Positions 1-6,558 of a DNA stretch of 11,268 bases are shown here, piece by piece. Position numbers and translations under genes: made by a program. Positions within the stretch are counted from its first letter, which is position 1; each line of letters opens with the position of its first letter. The stretch comes from Candidatus Bathyarchaeota archaeon JdFR-04 (GTDB taxonomy: Archaea > Thermoproteota > Bathyarchaeia > Bathyarchaeales > UBA233), in NCBI GenBank assembly GCA_002010925.1, contig MTLR01000186.1:1-11268 (forward strand), given 5' to 3'. The notes under the pieces are model-generated. The model saw nothing but the letters and a program-made list of their open reading frames with translations, ran no database searches and was not told the origin of the DNA.

Positions 1-200
1 TGCGTTGTGTTTGTCGCCATTTTCTCTATTTTTTCTAGAAGGGTTAGGCGAGGTTGTGTTTGTCCTGTGAATGATGGAAACTTTGTAGCATAGCAATAGA
101 TGCAATGATGTTGACATCTTCCAACATAGAGATTTAAATTATATTTTGGTTGACACGTGCAATAGGCACGGCGGTAAGCATTAAACAACGGGAGCTTCAT
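1..200 (-). CDS. Radical SAM protein, SplB-like (COG1533 type), N-terminal part only
   Basis: The reading frame starts at the ATG at 198-200 and stays open to the left edge, giving 66 codons plus two bases; the rest lies outside. Residues 29-36 form the radical SAM iron-sulfur motif CX3CX2C (C29, C33, C36, read as CQHHCIYC), followed by Y37-A38. A second pair, C14 and C16 in YCTCQPKYNLN, precedes it. The pattern CTC-x-PKY-x-LN-x-Y-x-G-x-C-x3-C-x-YCYA resembles archaeal radical SAM proteins related to spore photoproduct lyase (SplB). The cysteines should bind a [4Fe-4S] cluster that cleaves S-adenosylmethionine; the substrate is not predictable. The frame is also open upstream to about 348, with a GTG at 279-281, but the ATG gives the short N-terminus usual in this family. 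No clear Shine-Dalgarno site is seen. It follows a T-rich terminator, so it is probably a separate transcript. Confidence 0.85.
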   Translation of the reverse strand, partial: MKLPLFNAYRRAYCTCQPKYNLNLYVGRCQHHCIYCYATKFPSFTGQTQPRLTLLEKIEKMATNTT

Positions 201-300
201 TATTGTCAGTATTATTATGAAGTTGTAGGGTATTGTATGTTTTGCATCACTGAACAAGTAGGTTGTACGTTCGGTAACCACCGTCCATCCATAAGCACAT

Positions 301-316
301 AAAAAATATTCAAAAA
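301..316 (-). terminator. T-tract terminator after the eL41 gene
   Basis: Read on the minus strand, 7 bases after the eL41 stop codon, the sequence runs CTTTTTGAATATTTTTTATG, with a T5 tract (312-316) and a T6 tract (301-306). Archaeal RNA polymerase terminates at such oligo-T runs without needing a hairpin. It sits between eL41 and the radical SAM start. The rest of the gap (201-322) holds no other gene I can support and no convincing TATA box. Confidence 0.6.
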
Positions 317-322
317 GTTCTT

Positions 323-400
323 CTATTTGTATCTTGCTCTTCTTCTTTTACGTTTCCTTTTCTGTCTTTTCATCCGCTTCTTTTTCCACTTCGCTCTCAT
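323..400 (-). CDS. rpl41e: 50S ribosomal protein eL41 (L41e), 25 residues
   Basis: This is a complete 25-codon gene, ATG at 398-400 and TAG at 323-325. The peptide begins MRAKWKKKRM and ends RARYK; 18 of its 25 residues are Lys or Arg. Eukaryotic eL41 is also 25 residues, starts MRAKWRKKRM and has the same basic pattern with W5 and M10 in place, so the match is nearly position by position with no gap. In eukaryotic ribosomes eL41 is a single helix at the subunit interface bridge. The start lies 21 bases after the stop of the upstream isomerase gene, on the same strand, with a purine-rich GGAAGGAAG at 409-417. T-tracts follow the stop. It is likely the last gene of its transcript. The length is below most gene-finder cut-offs, so it is easily left unannotated. 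Confidence 0.95.
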   Translation of the reverse strand: MRAKWKKKRMKRQKRKRKRRRARYK

Positions 401-421
401 AATACGTTCTTCCTTCCAACA

Positions 422-1045
422 TTATTCTATTGTGGCGTGTCTACGTTTTAAGTCCTCTTCATTTTTTCCCAAACGATACATAAGCTCCACAATAAGGCTA
501 TCCAAGAAAACCATACAATTGTTCTCAAAAATGCTTCCTAAGGGGCTAATCGGCTCTTTCTCTCCAAGAATCTGCCTGACAAGATAGTCTGCCTCTTTTG
601 GCCAACCTGCTTTGGTTCTCCCGAAGAGGGTTACTACATGGTCGGCTAGTTTCCCTAAAGGTGAGTTAGGATAGGAAGTTACGGCTATTACTCGAGCTCC
701 GATTTCCTTGGCTGCTGAACTAGCTGTCAAAACCATTTTTGTGGAGCCTGTTCCTGAGATTGCAATGAGCAAGTCTCCTTTCTCAGCCGCCGGGGTAATG
801 GTTTCGCCGAGAAAGTAAACGTTAAAGCCGAGGTTCATTAATCTTAAGGCGAAGGCTCTTCCAACAAATCCGCTTCTTCCCATACCTACAATAAAGATTT
901 TTTTGTTTTTCGCCTCCATTATCATCTGAACCATTTTCTCAACTTCGTCTTGGCTAAGTTCTTGAAAAGCTCTTTCAATTCCCGAAATAATCTCGTTCGC
1001 TGCAGCCCTAAGCATTTTCAATCGTTTCAGGTCTCCCAAAACCAA
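422..1045 (-). CDS. hxlB: 6-phospho-3-hexuloisomerase-like SIS-domain protein
   Basis: A single sugar isomerase (SIS) domain protein of about 200 residues, the usual length for 6-phospho-3-hexuloisomerase (PHI). PHI interconverts 3-hexulose-6-phosphate and fructose-6-phosphate; in archaea, run in reverse with hexulose-6-phosphate synthase, it supplies ribulose-5-phosphate. Visible motifs are GMGRSGFVGRAFALRLMNLGF (54-74), GETITPA (80-86), the phosphate-binding loop ISGTGST (96-102), AVTSYPNSPLGKLAD (121-135), and PLGSIFE with E174 (168-174); the end, RRHATIE, is also typical. N71 stands where other PHI proteins usually have His (MHLG). No synthase partner is in the window. The start is uncertain: TTG at 1043-1045, in-frame TTGs at 1037-1039 and 1019-1021, or ATG at 1013-1015 (197 residues). 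None has a good ribosome-binding site. It follows the MFS gene by 34 bases. Confidence 0.8.
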   Translation of the reverse strand: MVLGDLKRLKMLRAAANEIISGIERAFQELSQDEVEKMVQMIMEAKNKKIFIVGMGRSGFVGRAFALRLMNLGFNVYFLGETITPAAEKGDLLIAISGTGSTKMVLTASSAAKEIGARVIAVTSYPNSPLGKLADHVVTLFGRTKAGWPKEADYLVRQILGEKEPISPLGSIFENNCMVFLDSLIVELMYRLGKNEEDLKRRHATIE

Positions 1046-1079
1046 TACAAAACGTACCCATTAAAGATTTACGGTTAAC

Positions 1080-2258
1080 TTACAGTTCCCTCTTCTTAGG
1101 TTCTTTAACCAGTAAATAGACAATCCCGATGGTAACCATCAAAATAGCGGTAGCTGTAAAAAAGGGGAATCTAGGTTGAATGTTCTCATACGCAAAGCCT
1201 GTGAATGCCTGTCCAGATGCAGCTGAAAAACTAGCCACCAACCCTAAAACTGCTAGTATCCGGCCTCTCTTTTCTCGTGGAACAAGATCAGCCTCCAATG
1301 CTGACAATGAAGTGAAAAAAGCCGCGTTTGAAATCATCCAACTAGAAAGTCCTAAAAACACGAAAAAGAGAGTAAGCGACGAATCTCTGGGAGCCAGACC
1401 ATAAACTAGGACTCCAAAAACTGTTAGTAAAATGATCCCCATTAATACAGTTTTTCTCCCAATTTTATCAACAAAAAAGCCTATGGGTAAAAGCACAAGT
1501 AAATAAACAATTCCGGCAAGGAAGTAAATGTAACCCCACACTTCCTTTTCTAATCCTAAAAAGTAAACGGCGTAATACGAAAGAAACGGTGAAACTCCCA
1601 TAAATGCAAAGTTAAAGAGAAGATAGAAAACCGTTAAACCAAGCATGTTTTTAAAAATAAACCGCAAGGCATCTACATATTCGCTTATAAAGCTCCTATT
1701 TTTCCTTAAAGGCTTTCCGTTTCTCTCTTTTGACAGAGTTTCTTTTAAAAACAGACGGATTGAAGCTGCTGTCATCCCTAACAGCGCAGCAGCAACGTAA
1801 GCTATGCTCATACCTCCCTTAAGTTCATAAGTGGCAACGAGATAAGCCGCAATCAAAGGTGCCGGAATACATGCCAGATTTGCTAAAAAATCCATGAAAG
1901 CAAAAGATATTCCCCTTTTTTCAGGTGGAACGCTGTCAGCTCTTATGGCAAAGAGTGCCGGCTGATAAATAAGCGATGCGTTAGCTATTATAGCGCCTAG
2001 GAAGATCCATTCCCAACTTGGCGCAAAAGCATAAATGAAAAAGGTTAAAGAGATCACGAAGGTCATTAAAACAACTATCCGTTTTCTTCCATAGCGGTCA
2101 GCAATATACCCGCCTGGAATGCGGGCGAGTGAAATCACGATAGTTGAGGCTGAGCTTATCATACTAATAATAATCGCCGACGCACCAAGTTCAGCCATGT
2201 AGAGTTGTTGATAAGGATTTGTCATTCGCATGGCTGGAAACCAGACAACCCAACTCAA
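1080..2258 (-). CDS. Major facilitator superfamily transporter (probably starts upstream, near 2324)
   Basis: A 12-helix MFS permease; the substrate cannot be told. Numbered from the TTG at 2256-2258, the MFS motif A is GGYIADRYGRKR (49-60), repeated in the second half as GFFVDKIGRK (260-269). Matching loops RADSVPPEKRG (106-116) and ALEADLVPREKRGR (320-333) reflect the internal duplication. The central loop is about 170-200 and the tail ends KEPKKREL. The TTG is the first canonical start in the frame but cuts the first membrane helix in half and has no ribosome-binding site. The frame is open back to 2330, adding LKGNLLVLT directly before SWVVWFPA, which completes helix 1. An AGGTGA site lies 6 bases before an ATA at 2322-2324, so the true protein is probably about 414 residues. 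It lies downstream of the ECF genes on the same strand; a functional link is not shown. Confidence 0.85.
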   Translation of the reverse strand: MSWVVWFPAMRMTNPYQQLYMAELGASAIIISMISSASTIVISLARIPGGYIADRYGRKRIVVLMTFVISLTFFIYAFAPSWEWIFLGAIIANASLIYQPALFAIRADSVPPEKRGISFAFMDFLANLACIPAPLIAAYLVATYELKGGMSIAYVAAALLGMTAASIRLFLKETLSKERNGKPLRKNRSFISEYVDALRFIFKNMLGLTVFYLLFNFAFMGVSPFLSYYAVYFLGLEKEVWGYIYFLAGIVYLLVLLPIGFFVDKIGRKTVLMGIILLTVFGVLVYGLAPRDSSLTLFFVFLGLSSWMISNAAFFTSLSALEADLVPREKRGRILAVLGLVASFSAASGQAFTGFAYENIQPRFPFFTATAILMVTIGIVYLLVKEPKKREL

Positions 2259-2330
2259 TGTTAAAACTAAAAGATTCCCTTTAAGAAATGATATATTTTC
2301 CCGAAGTTTCCTAATAGCTTTTATCGTTAG

Positions 2331-2336
2331 TCACCT
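2331..2336 (-). promoter_or_regulatory. Shine-Dalgarno site pointing to an AUA start of the MFS gene
   Basis: AGGTGA on the minus strand is followed by 6 bases and then ATA at 2322-2324, in frame with the MFS protein. The same AGGTGA plus 6-base spacing precedes the TTG start of rrp4 in this window. No ATG, GTG or TTG lies between this site and the TTG at 2258 in the right frame. The remainder of the ecfT-MFS gap (2337-2399) shows no gene beyond a 9-codon ATG frame starting at 2376. Confidence 0.5.
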
Positions 2337-2399
2337 GTAGCAAGCATCAAGTGATCTGCGCTTTGAATTTTGACATGAAACTACCGAGTTAATTAAGCT

Positions 2400-3200
2400 T
2401 TAGCGAGAGGCTTTCCAAGGGAAAATTTCCATTATCCTCGGTATAGGTATGTGCCAACGCGCATATACTGCTAGAACTAGCATAACAACTGTTAACAAGG
2501 CTAAGATATAATCTCCCCTTCGTAGCTTCAACTCATAAAGGTTCGTCCGGTTCTTTGTGGCGCCCCAAGCTCTGGATTCCATGGCTTCTGCTAACTCTAG
2601 GCTTCGACGGATCGCGTTAACAATAAGCGGAATTAAGATTGGAATATAGTTTCTAACACGTTTCAAAATGTTTCCCTTTTCGAGTTCTAATCCTCGGGCT
2701 TTCTGAGCATCCATTATTGTTTGTGCCTCCTCAGCTAAAACTGGCACGAAACGAACCGCTGTTGTGAAGGCGAAGCAAAACTCGTAGGGCACGTGAGATT
2801 TTTCGAGGGCCAATCCCAAATGGTCAGGTGAGGTTGTTAGGAAAAATATCGAGAAGGACTCGACGAGAACTATAAACCGTAATGTCATAGCCATAGAATA
2901 TTCTAAAATCGAAGGAAGAGCTTGCTGTCCTTGATAGAGATAAGAGAATATAAAGTTTGTAAAGAATATGATGGATGCAAAAAACGCGGCTCCACGCATG
3001 GACTTAATCCACTGTTTTGTCACTTTAGCCATCGTCACCAACGGCACCTGTATCAAGAAAAGCACAATTAGCGGTAGCAGTTCCATATACATAACTGCCA
3101 CAGCAAACATGGCAATTACATAAAAAAATTTCACTCGAGGATCTAAATCATGAATAGGCGAAGAAACCTTCCTGAACTTTAAGCCTTCAAACATGCTCAC
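2400..3200 (-). CDS. ecfT: ECF transporter transmembrane subunit EcfT
   Basis: The membrane coupling subunit of an energy-coupling factor (ECF) importer, 266 residues, the usual EcfT length. Hydrophobic segments lie at about 25-55, 71-90, 102-122, 184-197 and 231-247. The two cytoplasmic coupling motifs are present: KARG (167-170, in AQKARGLELEKG) and the second as ESRAWGA (208-214), with Ser in place of the first Ala of the usual ARG/ARA. These short helices dock into grooves of the two ATPases and transmit ATP-driven movement to an S subunit. The start is GTG at 3198-3200, with an ATG two codons later (3192-3194); the gene overlaps the preceding ATPase gene by 14 bp, so translation is likely coupled. 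The DPRVKFFYVI segment near the N-terminus is typical of the family. The vitamin or metal carried cannot be inferred without the S subunit. Confidence 0.92.
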   Translation of the reverse strand: MSMFEGLKFRKVSSPIHDLDPRVKFFYVIAMFAVAVMYMELLPLIVLFLIQVPLVTMAKVTKQWIKSMRGAAFFASIIFFTNFIFSYLYQGQQALPSILEYSMAMTLRFIVLVESFSIFFLTTSPDHLGLALEKSHVPYEFCFAFTTAVRFVPVLAEEAQTIMDAQKARGLELEKGNILKRVRNYIPILIPLIVNAIRRSLELAEAMESRAWGATKNRTNLYELKLRRGDYILALLTVVMLVLAVYARWHIPIPRIMEIFPWKASR

Positions 3201-4020
3201 GGTTTTTTGCCTCCCAAAAATCGAGAATTATCTCTCCAGCCTCGTAAACATCTATCACATTGGTTGGAAAACCAAACTCAGAAAGCTCTAGGAATACTCT
3301 GGAAATTTCCGGCGGAATTATCGCAGCCTTCTCCAGAATTTCAGGGCTGGTAAGTATTTTTCTAGCTTCTCCGTCTGCTACAATTTTCCCATTACTCATT
3401 AAAACTACGCGAGGATTACATTCAGCCACAAACTCTACATCATGTGTAACTATCACAACAGTCTTTTTCTGGGCTTTCATTTGTAAGATGAACTGACGTA
3501 ATTTCTCTTTCTGACCATAATCCTGCCCTATTGTCGGCTCGTCCAGTATCAAAATTTTTGGGTTCCACGCTAAGACCGAGGCTAAGGCCACCCTTTTCCT
3601 TTCCCCCCCGCTTAGCATGAAAGGCGAGGTTTTGCGGTATTGTGTTAGTCCAAGCAAGTTTAGCGCCCATGTTACCCGCCTTTTTATAACGTTTTCTTTG
3701 AATCCAAAGTTACGTAAGGCAAAGGCTATTTCCTCCTCTACTGTTTCACTGAAAAGCTGGTGATCCGGATTTTGAAATACAAACCCAACTTTTCGGGCTA
3801 ACGTGGCGACACTAACATCTCTCGTGTCCATTCCATCGACCAGCACATTTCCCTTCGAAGGCTTAAGTAGCCCATTAAAATGTTTCACAAGGGTTGTTTT
3901 TCCAGCGCCGTTTTGGCCCATTATCGCGACGAACTCACCGTTTCGAATCTTCAAAGAAACCCCTTGTAGGGCTTCAACTCCGCTTGGATAGGTGAAATGC
4001 ACATTCTTAACTTCAATCAC
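3187..4020 (-). CDS. ecfA1: ECF transporter ATPase (EcfA type, first-half paralogue with TIGQD loop)
   Basis: A cytoplasmic ABC ATPase of 277 residues. In order: aromatic FTYPSG (9-14), Walker A GQNGAGKT (35-42), Q-loop Q83 in VFQNPDHQLF, signature LSGGE (136-140), Walker B ILILDEP (156-162), D-loop variant TIGQDYGQ (163-170) and H-loop H193. All catalytic elements are intact. FQNPDxQLF and a C-terminal extension of about 60 residues are typical of ECF ATPases. The D-loop lacks the common S-x-LDP form, which its partner gene retains. The start is GTG at 4018-4020 and forms a 4-bp GTGA overlap with the stop of the upstream ATPase gene, while its own stop overlaps ecfT. The two ATPases and EcfT should assemble as one energising module. 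Which paralogue should be called A1 or A2 is my assignment. Confidence 0.92.
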   Translation of the reverse strand: MIEVKNVHFTYPSGVEALQGVSLKIRNGEFVAIMGQNGAGKTTLVKHFNGLLKPSKGNVLVDGMDTRDVSVATLARKVGFVFQNPDHQLFSETVEEEIAFALRNFGFKENVIKRRVTWALNLLGLTQYRKTSPFMLSGGERKRVALASVLAWNPKILILDEPTIGQDYGQKEKLRQFILQMKAQKKTVVIVTHDVEFVAECNPRVVLMSNGKIVADGEARKILTSPEILEKAAIIPPEISRVFLELSEFGFPTNVIDVYEAGEIILDFWEAKNREHV

Positions 4021-4862
4021 TGTTTGAAGACTTCCTTGAGTTTTTTCGCCATTTCTTCGGAGGAAAGTGGCACATAGTTTAATCTCATACCCTTGCCGTT
4101 AAGAAACTGGTAGAGCCTGGTCACTTTAGGGATTCCAATCCCAATTAGGCGAGCTTTTTCAGAATCTAAAATTTCACGCGGTTTTCCATTAAGTATTACT
4201 TTTCCATTGTCCATGATGATGATGCGATTAGCATATTTGGCTGTTAAATCCAACCTGTGCTCCACAAGGATTATTGTTATCCCCAACTCCTTGTTGAGTT
4301 TGTGTATATCCTCAAATATCCTCTTAGCTCCTAAAGGATCCAGAAAGGAGGTTGGCTCATCGAGAACCATCACTTCAGGCTGCATGGCTAGAACCGAAGC
4401 TATGGCAACCCGCTGTTGTTGTCCCCCCGAAAGCTCATAGGGCGGCCTCTCACGTAAATGATAAATATCCGTAGTCTTCAACGCCCAATCCACACGTTGG
4501 CGAATTTCCTTACGTGGAATTCCTAAATTCTCTAATCCAAAAGCTACGTCTTTCTCCACGGACAGGGCAAAAAGCTGGTTCTCCGGATTTTGAAACACCA
4601 ATCCCACATGCTTGGCGAGCTCGTGGATGGGATGCTTTACAACGTCTAATCCAACGACTTGAATTTTTCCCTCCAATTTTCCCTCATAAAAATGGGGAAT
4701 CAATCCATTAAAACATCGACACAAAGTTGTTTTTCCACAGCCGCTAGGACCGGTTAAAAGCACAAATTCTCCCTCTTCGATTTTTATGGAAATGTTTTCT
4801 ATGGAGGTTTTTTCAGCTCCTGGATAAGTGTATGTAAGTTTCTCTGTTTCTATAATTGCCAT
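4017..4862 (-). CDS. ecfA2: ECF transporter ATPase (EcfA', partner paralogue)
   Basis: The second ECF ATPase, 281 residues, ATG at 4860-4862. Motifs: aromatic YTYPGAEK (11-18), Walker A GPSGCGKT (38-45), Q91 in VFQNPENQLF, signature LSGGQ (144-148), Walker B VMVLDEP (164-170), D-loop SFLDP (172-176) and H202 in LVEHRLD. The VEHRLD form of the switch region is characteristic of this half of the ATPase pair. It is the first gene of the ECF block. The gap to the DHH phosphoesterase gene is 46 bp, larger than most junctions in the window, and carries a possible TATA box, so the ECF block may have its own promoter as well as read-through. No strong Shine-Dalgarno site precedes the ATG, which would fit a short-leader or leaderless message. 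The C-terminal domain (about 225-281) is the usual ECF dimerisation region. Confidence 0.92.
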   Translation of the reverse strand: MAIIETEKLTYTYPGAEKTSIENISIKIEEGEFVLLTGPSGCGKTTLCRCFNGLIPHFYEGKLEGKIQVVGLDVVKHPIHELAKHVGLVFQNPENQLFALSVEKDVAFGLENLGIPRKEIRQRVDWALKTTDIYHLRERPPYELSGGQQQRVAIASVLAMQPEVMVLDEPTSFLDPLGAKRIFEDIHKLNKELGITIILVEHRLDLTAKYANRIIIMDNGKVILNGKPREILDSEKARLIGIGIPKVTRLYQFLNGKGMRLNYVPLSSEEMAKKLKEVFKQ

Positions 4863-4891
4863 TTTTCTATCATGCTTATCTTTTAGTTTTT

Positions 4892-4899
4892 CATTTAAG
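4892..4899 (-). promoter_or_regulatory. Possible TATA box for the ECF operon
   Basis: CTTAAATG on the minus strand lies in the 46-bp gap between the DHH gene and the first ECF ATPase gene, centred about 33 bases before its ATG. With the normal archaeal spacing of about 26 bases, transcription would start roughly 6 bases before the ATG, giving a nearly leaderless message. No clear BRE is seen, and AT-rich gaps produce such matches by chance. Confidence 0.3.
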
Positions 4900-4908
4900 G
4901 GTAGCTAC

Positions 4909-5907
4909 TTAATTCTGGGTGGATTTTATTTTTATGCGTAAAAGCTTCCAGCATTTTTTGAGTGCCATTTCAACATCGCCTGTTCCGTTTACTCCCGCAG
5001 CTACCGTATGCCCACCACCCATTCCGTGAAAATATTCGCCCAATGGTTTAGCTATATCCCTTCCTAAGTGAATACCTGTTTTTTCATAGAAATCTTTGGT
5101 TGCTCTTAGGCTTATTCGAAGCGATTCTCCCTGTTCTCCAGCAACTATGGCTACGTGGGCTCCCAGTCCAATCAGGGCTCTTGCGGCTGAGGCTTGGTAA
5201 GAGCTGACATGGGTGAGTGCTACTATCCACTCGTTAATTTTCATGATTTTCATTCTTCGAGATGCTTTTAGTCTTGCGACACGTTCCGACGAATCCATCG
5301 GCAGCGATAGCATTGAAAGGGACTTTTCCGCATTTACTCCATGATCAAGTAATTCTGCTACAGCCTTGAAGGTGTAAGAGTTGGCTAAGACGAAATGTCG
5401 GGTGTCAAAGGCTATTCCTAAGAAGAGTGCTTGGGCTTCGCTTTCTGTTAATTCCATCTCTAATTCTTTAAAGAAGCCATAAATTATCTCACATGTAGAA
5501 GAGGCTTTTTCTTCTGCTATACATAAAGCTGCAAGCTTTTCGGTTTCCGGATGGCTTGCGTGGTGATCGATAACTATCAACGGAGCTTTTGAAGCTTTAA
5601 CTCGTTCAGTCCAGTCATTCAACTGTTGAATAGTGTTCGTGTCCAATAGTACAATCGCGTCAGCCTCATCAAAATTCGGTTCCTCCACAAGATTCATGGG
5701 CAAGTTTCTTAGCAAATGCTTTGAAAGCTTGCTCGGACCCTGGGCTGCGGATATTTCGATTTTTAAGTTTGGTTTGAGCCGGTTTAATAAACTAGAAAAT
5801 GCAAAGGCAGAGCATATTGCGTCGGGATCAGCATTGTGATGACATAATAAGAGAATATTTTCTGCTTTCTCTTTTTCTATTAGGTTTACTATGTCACGGA
5901 TTTGCAC
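4909..5907 (-). CDS. DHH-DHHA1 family phosphoesterase (NrnA-like)
   Basis: A two-domain DHH phosphoesterase of about 332 residues, the usual size of NrnA-type enzymes. Counting from the TTG at 5908-5910, motif I is HHNADPDA (24-31; metal ligands D28 and D30), motif II LLDT (D90), motif III DHH (115-117) and motif IV FDTRHF (D169). The C-terminal DHHA1 domain has the substrate motif GMGGGHTVAAG (296-306). All are intact, so a manganese-dependent phosphodiesterase or phosphatase is expected. NrnA homologues degrade 2- to 5-mer RNA and 3'-phosphoadenosine-5'-phosphate; the actual substrate here is unknown. The start is the TTG or the next codon, GTG at 5905-5907; GAGGG at 5914-5918 is better spaced for the GTG. 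The gene overlaps the DUF3194 gene by 14-17 bp. Its place at the end of an exosome operon would suit clean-up of short RNA products, which is an inference. Confidence 0.9.
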   Translation of the reverse strand: MQIRDIVNLIEKEKAENILLLCHHNADPDAICSAFAFSSLLNRLKPNLKIEISAAQGPSKLSKHLLRNLPMNLVEEPNFDEADAIVLLDTNTIQQLNDWTERVKASKAPLIVIDHHASHPETEKLAALCIAEEKASSTCEIIYGFFKELEMELTESEAQALFLGIAFDTRHFVLANSYTFKAVAELLDHGVNAEKSLSMLSLPMDSSERVARLKASRRMKIMKINEWIVALTHVSSYQASAARALIGLGAHVAIVAGEQGESLRISLRATKDFYEKTGIHLGRDIAKPLGEYFHGMGGGHTVAAGVNGTGDVEMALKKCWKLLRIKIKSTQN

Positions 5908-6181
5908 CAATTTCCCTCAAGTATTTTTCTGCCGAGGCAAAGGCTTCTTTTACCGCTTGGTCTGCAAGTTTTTGAGCGTCGAGGTCCTTCATTAAGGGCG
6001 AGAGTGTAAGGTCTATTTCCACGTTTAGAATTAGGGGTTTGTCTCCTTCCGCCTCAACAATAATGTTTAGTTCTGTAATTTTTTTGGGCGAAACCTTAGA
6101 GGTAACATATTCCCTAGCCGCGTTTTCAGCTATTTCACATAACTTTTGCACTTGCTCGTTAGTTAGCTCTGAAATCCCCAT
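5894..6181 (-). CDS. DUF3194 family protein, small archaeal conserved protein
   Basis: A 95-residue acidic protein, ATG at 6179-6181. The sequence suggests an alpha helix at about 6-27 (LTNEQVQKLCEIAENAAREY), two or three beta strands at about 33-60 (ITELNIIVEAEG, LILNVEIDLTLS), and a helix at about 67-92. Size, layout and position directly after the prefoldin beta gene match the archaeal family I know as DUF3194, which has no established function. It has no membrane segment and no metal-binding cysteines. It begins 13 bases after the pfdB stop, and its end overlaps the DHH phosphoesterase gene by up to 17 bp, so its synthesis is probably coupled to both. The family name is from memory of the pattern; a profile search would settle it. 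Confidence 0.75.
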   Translation of the reverse strand: MGISELTNEQVQKLCEIAENAAREYVTSKVSPKKITELNIIVEAEGDKPLILNVEIDLTLSPLMKDLDAQKLADQAVKEAFASAEKYLREIGANP

Positions 6182-6194
6182 TTTTAACCACGGT

Positions 6195-6557
6195 TTAGGG
6201 CGGGGTTACTGGGCGTAGGTCTTTTTGGATTTTTGCTTGTAAGTCTTTTATTTGTCCCCTTAATCGTTCCTCTTGTTTAGATAAAACTTTTACTCGCATG
6301 TTTAGTAGTTCTTTCCTTTCATTTAGTTCGCCCGTAATTTTCATTTTATTGGTTTTCACAAGAAGTGAGCCTAGAGACTTATAGATGACGGTATCTTCTG
6401 ACATTTTCTCTATTTCACTTAATGCTTGTTCTACTTCCATCAGCTCGATTTCGATTTGTTGCTTCTGGTTTAAAACTGATTGAAGCGTCTGCTGGAGTTG
6501 CTGAAGCCTTAACAGTCTTTCTTGAACTTGGGGTGGTAACCCAGAACTCTCACTCAT
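6195..6557 (-). CDS. pfdB: Prefoldin subunit beta (GimC beta)
   Basis: The beta subunit of prefoldin, an ATP-independent cytoplasmic chaperone (two alpha, four beta subunits) that holds unfolded proteins and passes them to the thermosome. It is 120 residues, the family's usual length. A long heptad-rich helix at about 8-50 (PPQVQERLLRLQQLQQTLQS) and another at about 80-112 form the coiled-coil tentacle; the connecting hairpin holds the family motif VIYKSLGSLLVK (57-68). The start is ATG at 6555-6557, preceded by GAGGATGA. The partner alpha subunit gene is not in the window, which is usual. The gap to pcc1 is filled by a 13-codon frame that ends one base before this start and contains its Shine-Dalgarno site. 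Confidence 0.95.
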   Translation of the reverse strand: MSESSGLPPQVQERLLRLQQLQQTLQSVLNQKQQIEIELMEVEQALSEIEKMSEDTVIYKSLGSLLVKTNKMKITGELNERKELLNMRVKVLSKQEERLRGQIKDLQAKIQKDLRPVTPP

Positions 6558-6558
6558 T

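Noticed and set aside
4..64. Direct repeat GTTGTGTTTGTC at 4-15 and 53-64
   Set aside because: Both copies lie inside the radical SAM coding region in different frames (reading GQTQP and ATNTT); they look coincidental, and only two copies exist.
156..170. Hairpin CGTGC-AATAG-GCACG
   Set aside because: A 5-bp stem within the radical SAM coding region, with no T-tract and no regulatory context.
216..292. Minus-strand ATG frame of 25 codons (MDGRWLPNVQ...) between eL41 and the radical SAM gene
   Set aside because: No recognisable family, no ribosome-binding site and not basic or conserved-looking; probably chance.
327..587. Plus-strand frame rich in Leu, Phe and Ser that could look like a membrane protein
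   Set aside because: It is the reverse strand of the Lys/Arg-rich eL41 gene and the end of the isomerase gene, which accounts for its hydrophobic look.
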